Positions 18,085-26,788 of a stretch of 64,000 nt of DNA are shown here, piece by piece. A program made the translations under genes and the position numbers. Position 1 is the stretch's first letter. Each line of letters opens with the position of its first letter. The notes beneath the pieces were generated by a model. The model was not told the DNA's origin. It saw only the letters and a program-made list of their open reading frames with translations, and ran no database searches. This DNA comes from Paraburkholderia sp. BCC1885 (GTDB lineage Bacteria > Pseudomonadota > Gammaproteobacteria > Burkholderiales > Burkholderiaceae): the NCBI RefSeq assembly GCF_900996235.1, contig NZ_CAAJGM010000166.1:46925-110924 (forward strand). The letters run 5' to 3'.

Positions 18085-18091
18085 GACTGTA

Positions 18092-18097
18092 ATTATA
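18092..18097 (-). promoter_or_regulatory. -10 box of gdx
   Basis: A consensus TATAAT on the minus strand would place the transcript start at about 18085, directly at the first riboswitch hairpin. No good -35 box is visible. Confidence 0.55.
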
Positions 18098-18150
18098 TCA
18101 AAATCAGGATTCGGGCGGCTCGGGCGGCCGCTGAGCGCCGGAGGTCGTCG

Positions 18151-18849
18151 CTAAACCGCCCCGACCAGCCGATAGCCCACGCCCGTTTCCGTGATGATAT
18201 GCTCCGGCTGCGCCGGGTCGCGCTCCAGCTTCTGCCGCAGATGCGCCATGTAAATACGCAGATAGTGATGGCTCTCCACATGCGACGGTCCCCACACATC
18301 GCGCAGCAGCTGGCGGTGTGTCAGCACGCGGCCGGCGTGCCGCACCAGGGTGGCCAGCAGCCGGTATTCGATGGGCGTCAGATGGATCGCGGCGCCGTCG
18401 CGCGTTACCTGGCGCAGCGCCAGATCGACCATCACCGCGCCGAAATGCACCTGCGGCGACTCATTGGCGCCGCCCTGGTTGCGTCGGCGCATGTGGGCGC
18501 GAATTCGCGCCAGCAATTCGGAGACGCCGAACGGCTTGGTCAGGTAGTCGTCGGCGCCGGCGTCGAGCGCGGCGACTTTTTCGGCTTCCTGAGTGCGTGC
18601 CGACAGCACGATCACCGGCAGGTCGCTCCAGCCGCGCAGTTCGCGGATCACGTCGAGGCCGTCGGTATCGGGCAGGCCCAGATCGACGATTACCAGGTCG
18701 GGCTTGCGCGTCGCCGCTTCGACGAGCCCCTGCTTGCCGGTCTCGGCATCATGGACGACGATGCCCTCGCCTTCCAGCGAGGCACGCACGAAACGACGAA
18801 TCTGTTTTTCGTCTTCGATCAGGACGACGGTAATGCTCGGGTCACTCAT
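18151..18849 (-). CDS. kdpE: Response regulator of potassium transport
   Basis: 232 residues, OmpR-type. The receiver domain has acidic ED near residue 12, the phospho-acceptor Asp in LVIVDLGLPDTDGL and the Lys in YLTKPFG. The C-terminal winged helix includes LTPIEYRLLATLVRHAGRVLTHRQLL and TETGVGYRL. Activates kdpFABC when phosphorylated by KdpD. The chosen ATG overlaps the kdpD end by 8 bp; a longer frame upstream is only the other reading frame of kdpD. Confidence 0.95.
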   Translation of the reverse strand: MSDPSITVVLIEDEKQIRRFVRASLEGEGIVVHDAETGKQGLVEAATRKPDLVIVDLGLPDTDGLDVIRELRGWSDLPVIVLSARTQEAEKVAALDAGADDYLTKPFGVSELLARIRAHMRRRNQGGANESPQVHFGAVMVDLALRQVTRDGAAIHLTPIEYRLLATLVRHAGRVLTHRQLLRDVWGPSHVESHHYLRIYMAHLRQKLERDPAQPEHIITETGVGYRLVGAV

Positions 18850-21766
18850 GGGTGGGCTTCGAAGTCTGCTCAGGGGACAATTCGGGGGACGACTCGCGTG
18901 ACGACTCAACAGGCACCACGCCGGCCGGTTCGCCCGACGTCGCCTGCGCTGGATCATGCAGCGACCCGGGCGCCTGCGCTTCGCCGAGCGCAGCTTCGTC
19001 GTCTTCCAGCGCGTCAGGCGCGGGCGGCGGCGTCTCCACGGGCAGATTGAACCAGAAACGCGCGCCTTCGACACGGCCGTCGCTCGCCAGCCGGTTCAGT
19101 GCGCCAATCGTACCGCCGTGCGCCTCGACAATCGCCCGGCAGATCGCGAGACCCAATCCGATGCCGGGCTTGGCCGACTCTTTCTCACCGCGCGTAAATT
19201 TCTCGAACACGCGTGCTTCCATGCCGACCGGCAGACCCGGCCCGGTATCGTCGACGGTGACGCGCACGAACGGCTTGCCGTCCTCGTCGATAACATCCGC
19301 GCCGATCGTGAGCGGCGTGTCGGCCGCGGTGTACTTCGCGGCGTTTTCGAACAGGTTCGAGAACAGCCGCTCCATCAACACCGCGTCGAGCTGCAGCAAC
19401 GGCAGATCGGGCGCGAGCCTGACCTGCACCGGATGCCTCGCCAGTACGCGCCGGCATGCACGCAGGGCGGCGCCCACGGTTTCCTCGAGCAGCGACCACT
19501 GCCGGTTCAGTTGCAGGCCGCCCGCCTGAAGCCGCGCCATATCGAGCAGATTGGTGACGATGCCGGTCATGCGCAGCGCCTCTTCGTGGATGGCTTCCAC
19601 GAGATCATCGCCGGGTTCCCTGACGGCCTGGCCTTCGCGGCTCTGGGCGAGCATCGACGAAAAGCCGACGATCGTCGTCAGCGGCGTGCGCAAATCGTGC
19701 GAAATCGCCGACAGCAGCGAATTGCGCAGCCGCTCCGATTCCATGTTGACGAGCGCATCGCGGGCGATGTCGACGTAATGGACGCGCTCCACCGCGAGCG
19801 CGATCTGCGCGGCGAAGGCGTCGAGCATGCGCTGCTGTTCCGGCACGGCGAGTTCGCGCTCGTCGCGCATCACCACCGCCAGCACGCCGCGGGTGCGCAT
19901 CGGCGCCTTGAGCGGCAGATACAGCGCGGCGGCGGCGGGTAAGGTGTCGGTGCCATGGCCGGCCGGTTTTTGCTGATCGTAGACCCACTGGCCGACGTCG
20001 ATATCAAGCGCCTCGCCTTCCAGCGTCACCGCGGCATCCGGATCTTCGATCTTCTGCTTCACCTGGTCCGCGCTATCCGGCAACAGGATCGCCACGCGCG
20101 CGCCGAACACTTCGCTGACATGCCGGCTGCCGATCCCGACGATCTGCTCCATCGTCAGCGCGGCCGCCAGTTCACGCGCCATCGCATACATTGCGCCGGT
20201 GCGCTGCTCACGGCGGCGCGCGACGCTGGCCTCGCGGCGCAGGCTCGAAGTCAGATGACTGATCACCAGCGAGGTCAGCAACATGCTGAAGAAAGTCAGC
20301 AGATACTGCGTGTCGGACACCGAAAACGACATGCGCGGCGGCACGAAAAAGTAATCGAACGCCGCCACGCTCACGAACGACTGCACCACGCCCGGCCCGC
20401 GCCCCAGCCGCACAGCCGTGAAGATCACGCCGAGCAGATACAGCATCACGAGGTTGGCGGGGTCGATATGGTCGAATAGCTGGCTGGCAATCACCGTGAT
20501 GCCCATGCAGACGGTCAGCGCCCAGCCATACGCGCTGAGCGGCGAGCGCCGTTCGCGCGCCGCGGAGAGCGCCTCGCGCCACGCATTGACGCCTTGATCG
20601 AGCGTCGTGCGGCGTTCCAGGCCGTCGCGCTCCGACGACGCGCGGATCAAGGTCAGGTCGAGGTCGCCCGCGCATTCCGCGATGCGCTCGCCGAGCGGCC
20701 GGCGCAGCCAGCGCGTGAGACCCGCGCGCGCCGATGCGCCCGCCACCAGCTTCGAAACGTTGCGCACCCGCGCATAGCCGATCAACGCGGCCACCGCGTC
20801 CGTGCCCGCCAGCGTGGCCGTTTCCGCGCCGAGTTCGGCAGCGAGTTTCAGGGCGTTCAGCGTGCGCTCGCGGCGCGCTTCCGGCAGCCGTTGCAGCTTC
20901 GGCGTTTCCACATACACCGCGAGCCAGTCGGCCTTCAGGGCCGCCGCGAGCCGCGCCGCCGCACGTACCAGAAGCGGCGCTTCGGGACCGGGACCCACGC
21001 ACACCAGCAGCCGCTCGCGTGCCTGCCAGATCCGCTGGATGGAACGATCGGCGCGATACTCGCGCATCTGCGCATCGACCCGGTCAGCCGTGCGGCGCAG
21101 CGCGAGTTCGCGCAGCGCAATCAGGTTGCCCTTGCGAAAAAAGTTGCGCACGGCGCGCTCGGCCTGCTGCGCCATGTAGACCTTGCCGTCGCGCATGCGG
21201 TCGAGCAGTTCCTCGGCCGGCAAGTCGACCAGCGTGACTTCGTCGGCGCGATCGAACACGCGGTCGGGCACCGTCTCCCAGACGCGGATGCCGGTGATCT
21301 GTCCGACCACGTCGTTGAGGCTTTCCAGATGCTGGACGTTGACCGTGGTGTAGACGTCGATGCCCGCGTCGAGCAGTTCGTAGACGTCCTGCCAGCGCTT
21401 CAGATGACGCGCGCCCTGCACGTTCGAATGCGCGAGTTCGTCGACGAGGATCAGTTGCGGCTTGCGCGCGAGCGCGGCATCGAGATCGAATTCGGCGAGC
21501 TTGCGGCCGCGATATTCGATATGCGCGAGCGGCAGAACGTCGAGGCCTTCGAGCAGCGCTGCGGTTTCGCCGCGGCCGTGCGTTTCGGCGATTCCCACCA
21601 CCACATCCACGCCGTCGTCCTTGCGGCGCTTCGCGGCCTGCAACATCGCATACGTCTTACCCACCCCGGCCGACGCGCCGAAAAATACTTTCAGCTTGCC
21701 GCGCTGGCGCTTTTCTTCGTCGCGCTGCAGCTTGTCGAGCAGCTCGTCTGGATCGGGTCGGTTCAT
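18842..21766 (-). CDS. kdpD: Osmosensitive K+ channel sensor histidine kinase
   Basis: 974 residues, longer than the E. coli protein of about 890. Walker A GASAGVGKT at residues 30-38 opens the KdpD domain. A USP-like domain follows, then four TM helices (DUF4118, about residues 400-500), a GAF region, the HisKA box SAISHDLRTPLTTIVGFSS with the phospho-His, and HATPase motifs (NLFENAAKY, DDTGPGLP, GIGLGLAI). The C-terminal tail of about 60 residues is Pro/Ser/Glu-rich and low complexity. Membrane sensor for low K+ or high osmolarity; overlaps kdpE. Confidence 0.95.
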   Translation of the reverse strand: MNRPDPDELLDKLQRDEEKRQRGKLKVFFGASAGVGKTYAMLQAAKRRKDDGVDVVVGIAETHGRGETAALLEGLDVLPLAHIEYRGRKLAEFDLDAALARKPQLILVDELAHSNVQGARHLKRWQDVYELLDAGIDVYTTVNVQHLESLNDVVGQITGIRVWETVPDRVFDRADEVTLVDLPAEELLDRMRDGKVYMAQQAERAVRNFFRKGNLIALRELALRRTADRVDAQMREYRADRSIQRIWQARERLLVCVGPGPEAPLLVRAAARLAAALKADWLAVYVETPKLQRLPEARRERTLNALKLAAELGAETATLAGTDAVAALIGYARVRNVSKLVAGASARAGLTRWLRRPLGERIAECAGDLDLTLIRASSERDGLERRTTLDQGVNAWREALSAARERRSPLSAYGWALTVCMGITVIASQLFDHIDPANLVMLYLLGVIFTAVRLGRGPGVVQSFVSVAAFDYFFVPPRMSFSVSDTQYLLTFFSMLLTSLVISHLTSSLRREASVARRREQRTGAMYAMARELAAALTMEQIVGIGSRHVSEVFGARVAILLPDSADQVKQKIEDPDAAVTLEGEALDIDVGQWVYDQQKPAGHGTDTLPAAAALYLPLKAPMRTRGVLAVVMRDERELAVPEQQRMLDAFAAQIALAVERVHYVDIARDALVNMESERLRNSLLSAISHDLRTPLTTIVGFSSMLAQSREGQAVREPGDDLVEAIHEEALRMTGIVTNLLDMARLQAGGLQLNRQWSLLEETVGAALRACRRVLARHPVQVRLAPDLPLLQLDAVLMERLFSNLFENAAKYTAADTPLTIGADVIDEDGKPFVRVTVDDTGPGLPVGMEARVFEKFTRGEKESAKPGIGLGLAICRAIVEAHGGTIGALNRLASDGRVEGARFWFNLPVETPPPAPDALEDDEAALGEAQAPGSLHDPAQATSGEPAGVVPVESSRESSPELSPEQTSKPTHE

Positions 21767-21812
21767 GCGATGGGATTTGTTATGGTTCTGTTCGATGATA
21801 CAGCGCGCTCTA

Positions 21813-21847
21813 CAAAAGCCAAAGACGGCGCCGCAGCGGGCGCCGTC
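21813..21847 (-). terminator. Intrinsic terminator between kdpC and kdpD
   Basis: On the minus strand GACGGCGCC (21847-21839) pairs perfectly with GGCGCCGTC (21832-21824) across a 6 nt loop and is followed by TTTGGCTTTT. It starts 17 nt after the kdpC stop. It should uncouple the structural genes from kdpDE or lower kdpDE expression. Confidence 0.7.
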
Positions 21848-21864
21848 CTTGCCATATCCGCCGG

Positions 21865-22440
21865 TTAGCCTTGATGCGCGGCGTCGAGCGCGAGATTCAG
21901 TTCCAGCACGTTGACGCGCGCTTCGCCCAGCACACCTAACTGACGGCCGCTCGTGTAGCGCTCGACCAGCGCCTGCACGTCGTTCGGCGCCATCTTGCGC
22001 GCCGCCGCCACGCGGGCCACCTGGTAGGCGGCAGCAGCCGGGGTGATTTCCGGATCGAGACCACTGCCCGACGAGGTCACGAGGTCGATCGGCACCGGCT
22101 TCGACATATCGGTGCCGGCGGCCTTCAGGGCGTCGAGCCGGCCCTTGATTTCATCGGACAGGGCCGGGTTGGTCGGGCCGAGGTTCGAGCCGCTCGAACC
22201 CGAGCCGTTGTACGGATTCGGACTGGTCGCCGACAAACGGCCCCAGAAATACTGCGGCGCATCGAACTGCTGGCCGATCAGCTTCGAGCCGACCACCTTG
22301 CCGTTCTGTTCGATCATGCTGCCGTTGGCCTGATCGTGGAATGCGGTCTGGCCGATGGCGGTCATCACAGCCGGATAAGCCAGCCCGGTGATAGCCGACA
22401 GCACGACAAAGATCACGATAAGCGGACGAAAAAGTTTCAT
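21865..22440 (-). CDS. kdpC: K+-transporting ATPase subunit C
   Basis: 191 residues. One N-terminal TM helix ([25 protein letters not shown]), then the family signatures [32 protein letters not shown] and [19 protein letters not shown]. KdpC stabilises the Kdp complex and increases ATP affinity of KdpB. The start MKLFRPLIV was chosen over an ATG 12 codons upstream, which lacks family similarity. Confidence 0.96.
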   Translation of the reverse strand: MKLFRPLIVIFVVLSAITGLAYPAVMTAIGQTAFHDQANGSMIEQNGKVVGSKLIGQQFDAPQYFWGRLSATSPNPYNGSGSSGSNLGPTNPALSDEIKGRLDALKAAGTDMSKPVPIDLVTSSGSGLDPEITPAAAAYQVARVAAARKMAPNDVQALVERYTSGRQLGVLGEARVNVLELNLALDAAHQG

Positions 22441-22494
22441 GATTGGCAATCCTGTTAGACACGCCCGGCAGCCCACGCCGCCGGACGCAGCCTG

Positions 22495-24579
22495 TTAAAC
22501 CCAGCCGAGCGCGGCCAGTACCATGTCGATCAGCTTGATGCCGATAAACGGCACGATGATCCCGCCGAGGCCATACACCAGCAGATTACGGCGCAGCAGA
22601 ATCGAGGCGCCGAGCGGCCGGTACTTCACACCCTTCAGCGCCAACGGAATCAGCAGCACGATGATCAGCGCGTTGAAGATCACCGCCGACATGATGGCCG
22701 AGGCCGGCGTCGCCAGGTGCATCACGTTCAGCCGGTTCAGCGCCGGATAGGTGCTGGCGAACGCGGCCGGAATGATGGCGAAATACTTGGAGACGTCGTT
22801 GGCAATCGAGAACGTCGTCAGCGAGCCGCGCGTCATCAGCATCTGCTTGCCGATTTCGACGATCTCGATCAGCTTGGTCGGGTTCGAATCGAGGTCGACC
22901 ATGTTGCCGGCTTCCTTCGCCGCCTGCGTGCCGGTATTCATCGCCACCGCGACGTCGGCTTGCGCCAGCGCCGGTGCGTCGTTGGTGCCGTCGCCGGTCA
23001 TCGCCACCAGTTTGCCTTCGGCCTGGTGCGCGCGGATCGTCGTCAGTTTGGCTTCCGGGGTGGCTTCCGCGAGGAAGTCGTCCACGCCCGCTTCCGCTGC
23101 AATGGCGGCGGCCGTCAGACGGTTGTCGCCCGTCACCATGATGGTCTTGATGCCCATCTTGCGCAGTTCGGCGAAACGTTCCTTGATGCCGCCCTTGACG
23201 ATGTCCTTCAGTTCGATCACGCCGAGCACGCGCGCGCCCTGCTCGTTCTTCTCCGCCACCACCAGCGGCGTGCTGCCGCGGCGCGCCACTTCGGCCACCG
23301 CGCTATTCACTTCCGCGGGATAACGGCCGCCGTTCGCTTCGACGTAAGTCTTGACGGCGTCGGCGGCGCCCTTGCGGATCTCGCGGCCCGGCAGGTCCAC
23401 GCCGCTCATGCGCGTTTGCGCGGTGAAGGCGAGGAACACGGCGTGCAACGAGGCCATATCGCGGGCGCGGATGTTGAAGCGCTGCTTGGCGAGCACGACG
23501 ATACTGCGGCCTTCCGGCGTTTCGTCCGACAGCGACGACAGTTGCGCCGCATCGGCCAGCATTTCTTCGGTGACGCCCGGCGCCGGCACGAAGGTCGAAG
23601 CCTGACGGTTACCGAGCGTGATCGTGCCGGTCTTGTCGAGCAGCAGCACGTCGACGTCGCCGGCGGCTTCCACCGCGCGGCCCGACGTTGCAATCACGTT
23701 GGCCTGCATCATGCGGCTCATACCGGCCACGCCGATCGCGGACAGCAGGCCGCCGATGGTGGTCGGAATCAGGCACACCAGCAGCGCCACGAGCGCGGTA
23801 ATGCTCACCACATGACCGGCCTTGACCGCTTCGACGGAGAACATCGAGAACGGCAGCAGCGTCGCCGTGGCGAGCAGCATCACGATGGTCAGCGCGACCA
23901 GCAGGATCGTCAGCGCGATTTCGTTCGGCGTCTTTTGACGCTTGGCGCCTTCGACCATCGCAATCATGCGGTCGAGGAAGGCTTCGCCCGGATTCGCCGT
24001 GACGCGCACGACGATCCAGTCGGACAGCACGCGCGTGCCGCCCGTCACCGACGAAAAGTCGCCGCCCGACTCGCGGATCACCGGTGCGGATTCGCCGGTA
24101 ATCGCCGACTCGTCCACCGACGCCACGCCTTCGATCACTTCGCCGTCGGCCGGGATCACGTCGTTGGTTTCCACCAGCACGACGTCGCCCTTGCGCAGAT
24201 CGGAAGCCGTCATGATGCGGATCGGCGACTTCGGATGCGGCTCGTTGAGCTTCTTGGCCATCACGTCTTTCTTGGCACTCCGAAGCGACGCCGCCTGGGC
24301 CTTGGAACGGCCTTCAGCGAGCGCCTCCGCGAAGTTGGCAAAGAGCACCGTGAACCACAGCCACAGCGACACCGCGAGGATGAACCCCGCAGGCGCCTCG
24401 GCCTGGCCGCCCAGCGCGGCGATCCAGAGGATCGTCGTCAGAATGCTGCCGACATACACGCAGAACATCACCGGGTTGCGAAACTGGGTGCGTGGCGTGA
24501 GTTTCTTGAATGAGTCCACGATCGCCGGACGCACCAGCGCCGGATCGAACATGGACCGCGTTGCATTATGTTCAGTCAT
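22495..24579 (-). CDS. kdpB: K+-transporting P-type ATPase subunit B
   Basis: 694 residues. Catalytic P-type ATPase of the high-affinity K+ pump. Visible motifs are TGESAPV (A domain), [12 protein letters not shown] with the phosphorylated Asp near residue 315, [26 protein letters not shown], and [24 protein letters not shown] helices lie at both ends. kdpB starts 30 bp after the kdpA stop. Confidence 0.98.
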   Translation of the reverse strand: MTEHNATRSMFDPALVRPAIVDSFKKLTPRTQFRNPVMFCVYVGSILTTILWIAALGGQAEAPAGFILAVSLWLWFTVLFANFAEALAEGRSKAQAASLRSAKKDVMAKKLNEPHPKSPIRIMTASDLRKGDVVLVETNDVIPADGEVIEGVASVDESAITGESAPVIRESGGDFSSVTGGTRVLSDWIVVRVTANPGEAFLDRMIAMVEGAKRQKTPNEIALTILLVALTIVMLLATATLLPFSMFSVEAVKAGHVVSITALVALLVCLIPTTIGGLLSAIGVAGMSRMMQANVIATSGRAVEAAGDVDVLLLDKTGTITLGNRQASTFVPAPGVTEEMLADAAQLSSLSDETPEGRSIVVLAKQRFNIRARDMASLHAVFLAFTAQTRMSGVDLPGREIRKGAADAVKTYVEANGGRYPAEVNSAVAEVARRGSTPLVVAEKNEQGARVLGVIELKDIVKGGIKERFAELRKMGIKTIMVTGDNRLTAAAIAAEAGVDDFLAEATPEAKLTTIRAHQAEGKLVAMTGDGTNDAPALAQADVAVAMNTGTQAAKEAGNMVDLDSNPTKLIEIVEIGKQMLMTRGSLTTFSIANDVSKYFAIIPAAFASTYPALNRLNVMHLATPASAIMSAVIFNALIIVLLIPLALKGVKYRPLGASILLRRNLLVYGLGGIIVPFIGIKLIDMVLAALGWV

Positions 24580-24609
24580 TGAAGCCTCGTTTTTCCCTGG
24601 TTGCCCGGA

Positions 24610-26415
24610 TCAATGGCCGGCGATCATCATCAGATGTTCGACGCCTGGGCCAAGAGCGAGCGCAGGCACGTACGTCAGTGCGCCGACGAGCAGCACGGTG
24701 CCCAGCAGCAGCACCACAAACAGCGGGCCATGCGTCGGCAGCGTGCCGCCGGTCACGGCCAGGCGCTTCTTGGCCGCGAGCGACCCGGCAATCGCCAGCA
24801 CCGGAATCAGCGAGCCGAAGCGGCCGAACCACATCGCAATGCCGGTCAGCCAGTTGTAGAACGGCGTGCTGACCGTCAGGCCCGCAAACGCGCTGCCGTT
24901 GTTGTTCGCCGCCGAACTGAAGGCGTAGAGAATTTCCGAGAAACCATGCGGACCGGGGTTGGCGATGCCCGCTTTGCCGGCATCGGTCAGCACCGCGATC
25001 GAGGTCCCCACCAGCACCAGCAGCGGCGTGAGCAGCACCACGATCGACACCATCTTCATCTCATACGCTTCGATCTTCTTGCCGACATATTCAGGAGTCC
25101 GACCGATCATCAGACCGGCCACGAACACAGCAAGCAACGCGAATACGAGCATCCCGTACATCCCCGAGCCCACTCCGCCGAAGATCACCTCGCCCAGCTG
25201 GATCAACAGCATTGGATACAGGCCGCCAAGCGGCGTCAGCGAATCGTGCGTGTTGTCGACGGCACCGCACGAAGCCGCCGTCGTGGCGATCGTGAAGATG
25301 CCCGACTGCGCGATACCGAAGCGCGTTTCCTTGCCTTCCATGTTGCCGCCCGGCTGCAGGTCGCCGGCGCTCTGGTCGACGTTCAGCGCGGCAAGCGTCG
25401 GGTTACCAGCCTGCTCCGAGCTGATTTCACCCACCACGCAAGCGGCAAACGCAATCGTCATCACGGCGAGCACGGCGATACCCTGCTTGCGGTCCATGAT
25501 CATCCGGCCGAACACCAGGCACAGCGCGGCCGGGATGATCAGCATGGTGAAGATCTGCAGGAAGTTGCTGAACGGCGTCGGGTTTTCGTATGGGTGCGCC
25601 GAGTTCGCGTTGAAGAAGCCGCCACCGTTGGTGCCGAGCATCTTGATGGCTTCCTGCGTCGCAACCGGCCCCATCGCGATGGTCTGCGTCGTCACCTTGG
25701 TGTCGACCGTCACCGCGTTACCCTTCGCGTCCTTCACCGGATTGCCTTGCGCGTCGAGCTTCGGTGCGGCATAGGTGGTGGTCTGCAGGGTCGGCACGTC
25801 CTGATACGCCTTGAAGTTCTGGATCACGCCCTGGCTCATCAGCAAGACAGCGACGATCGCGGCCATCGGCAGCAGCACGTACAGCGTGACACGCGTGATG
25901 TCGACCCAGAAGTTGCCGATGGTCTGCGCCGTATGACGCGCAAAGCCGCGAATCAGCGCGATCACCACGACGATGCCGGTGGCGGCGGACAGGAAGTTCT
26001 GCACCGTCAGGCCGAGCATCTGCGTCAGATAGCCGGCGGTCTGTTCAGGCGTGTAATCCTGCCAGTTCGTGTTGGTGACGAAGCTGACAGCCGTATTGAA
26101 GGCGCTGTCGACCGACATCGCGCCGAACTGCTGCGGATTGCCCGGCAGCCAGCCTTGAATACGCAACAGCAGATACAGGAACAGCACGCCGATCACATTG
26201 AACGCGACGGTGGCGACCGCGTAGTGCTTCCAGCTCATTTCCGTCGACGAATCGACTCCGGCGATGCGGTACAGCAAGCGCTCGAGCGGACCACCGAAGC
26301 GGACCACCCGAGAGCTGCCGTCCATCACCGCCGTGAGGTAACGGCCGACGGGCACGGCGGCCGCGAGCAGCACGACCAGGAAAATAACTATTTGCAGGAC
26401 ATTGTTCGAGTTCAT
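24610..26415 (-). CDS. kdpA: K+-transporting ATPase subunit A
   Basis: 601 residues. The K+-binding channel-like subunit, with about ten TM helices. The selectivity-filter-like regions are visible as FNTAVSFVTNTNWQDY, GTNGGGFFNANSAHPYENP, TTTAASCGAVDNTHDSLTPLGG and FSSAANNNGSAFAG. The ATG overlaps the kdpF stop by 3 bp. Confidence 0.98.
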   Translation of the reverse strand: MNSNNVLQIVIFLVVLLAAAVPVGRYLTAVMDGSSRVVRFGGPLERLLYRIAGVDSSTEMSWKHYAVATVAFNVIGVLFLYLLLRIQGWLPGNPQQFGAMSVDSAFNTAVSFVTNTNWQDYTPEQTAGYLTQMLGLTVQNFLSAATGIVVVIALIRGFARHTAQTIGNFWVDITRVTLYVLLPMAAIVAVLLMSQGVIQNFKAYQDVPTLQTTTYAAPKLDAQGNPVKDAKGNAVTVDTKVTTQTIAMGPVATQEAIKMLGTNGGGFFNANSAHPYENPTPFSNFLQIFTMLIIPAALCLVFGRMIMDRKQGIAVLAVMTIAFAACVVGEISSEQAGNPTLAALNVDQSAGDLQPGGNMEGKETRFGIAQSGIFTIATTAASCGAVDNTHDSLTPLGGLYPMLLIQLGEVIFGGVGSGMYGMLVFALLAVFVAGLMIGRTPEYVGKKIEAYEMKMVSIVVLLTPLLVLVGTSIAVLTDAGKAGIANPGPHGFSEILYAFSSAANNNGSAFAGLTVSTPFYNWLTGIAMWFGRFGSLIPVLAIAGSLAAKKRLAVTGGTLPTHGPLFVVLLLGTVLLVGALTYVPALALGPGVEHLMMIAGH

Positions 26416-26504
26416 TCAATGTCCTCCGCGCGCAGCAGCGCATAGACCAGGTATATGAAAAGCAGCGCGGTGGCAGCGCCCGATAACCACAGGATCCAGC
26501 TCAT
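26412..26504 (-). CDS. kdpF: K+-transporting ATPase subunit F (30 aa)
   Basis: The peptide is MSWILWLSGAATALLF followed by IYLVYALLRAEDIE: one TM helix ending in the KdpF signature YLVYALLRAE. KdpF is a lipid-like stabiliser of the KdpABC complex. The stop overlaps the kdpA ATG, and the start overlaps the stop of the small upstream ORF (ATGA). Confidence 0.93.
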   Translation of the reverse strand: MSWILWLSGAATALLFIYLVYALLRAEDIE

Positions 26505-26614
26505 GAGCGTGCTCCCTGGCCACGCCGGAACTGCATCAACTTCTCGCAGCCGGCAATCAAAGCAAAGGTCAGCGCCGCAAAAAGCACCATCCCCCCGACG
26601 TACAGCACATCCAT
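26501..26614 (-). CDS. Small membrane protein, first gene of the kdp operon (37 aa)
   Basis: A 37-codon frame begins at 26614 with GGAG 8 nt upstream. It encodes MDVLYVGGMVLFAALTFAL then IAGCEKLMQFRRGQGARS: a single TM helix and a positively charged tail (inside-positive). Its stop overlaps the kdpF start by 4 bp, so it is likely translated. Similar short proteins before kdpF are found in other bacteria and are often misnamed potassium ABC transporter ATPase. Role unknown; possibly another small Kdp-complex subunit. Confidence 0.75.
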   Translation of the reverse strand: MDVLYVGGMVLFAALTFALIAGCEKLMQFRRGQGARS

Positions 26615-26651
26615 TTGTGTTCTCCAGTAGCGGACTTTGGATGGGTAGAAC

Positions 26652-26682
26652 GTTATGCCGATCCGCGTAAAGGCCTGGTCAA
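26652..26682 (-). promoter_or_regulatory. Candidate kdp promoter
   Basis: On the minus strand TTGACC (26682-26677) and CATAAC (26657-26652) are 19 nt apart. A start near 26645 would put the KdpE site at about -52 to -69, close to its E. coli position. The long spacer fits an activator-dependent promoter. Pattern match only. Confidence 0.4.
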
Positions 26683-26696
26683 AGATGGCGCGTGCC

Positions 26697-26714
26697 GTAT
26701 AAAAAACGTGTAAA
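26697..26714 (-). promoter_or_regulatory. KdpE operator
   Basis: On the minus strand TTTACAC-GTTT-TTTATAC is a direct repeat of two 7-mers with a 4 nt gap. The E. coli KdpE site, from memory, contains TTTATAC and TTTACA half-sites with the same gap but in the opposite order. It lies 83 bp upstream of the first kdp-operon ATG. Confidence 0.65.
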
Positions 26715-26716
26715 CG

Positions 26717-26749
26717 AAAAAGGCCGTTCCAGTGGGGATGGAACGGCCT
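26717..26749 (-). terminator. Rho-independent terminator after the quinone oxidoreductase gene
   Basis: On the minus strand AGGCCGTTCCA and TGGAACGGCCT form a perfect 11 bp stem with a 7 nt loop, followed by TTTT. It lies 40 bp after the oxidoreductase stop and directly abuts the KdpE operator. Confidence 0.88.
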
Positions 26750-26788
26750 GATGCCCCGCGCAGAAGGGGCTGGAGGGAAAAAGCGCGC

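Noticed and set aside
22717..24513. 598-codon open frame opposite kdpB
   Set aside because: Antisense of kdpB with strongly biased Arg/His/Ala composition and no domains.
24601..26445. 614-codon open frame opposite kdpA
   Set aside because: Antisense of kdpA; His/Arg/Gln-rich and without any motif.
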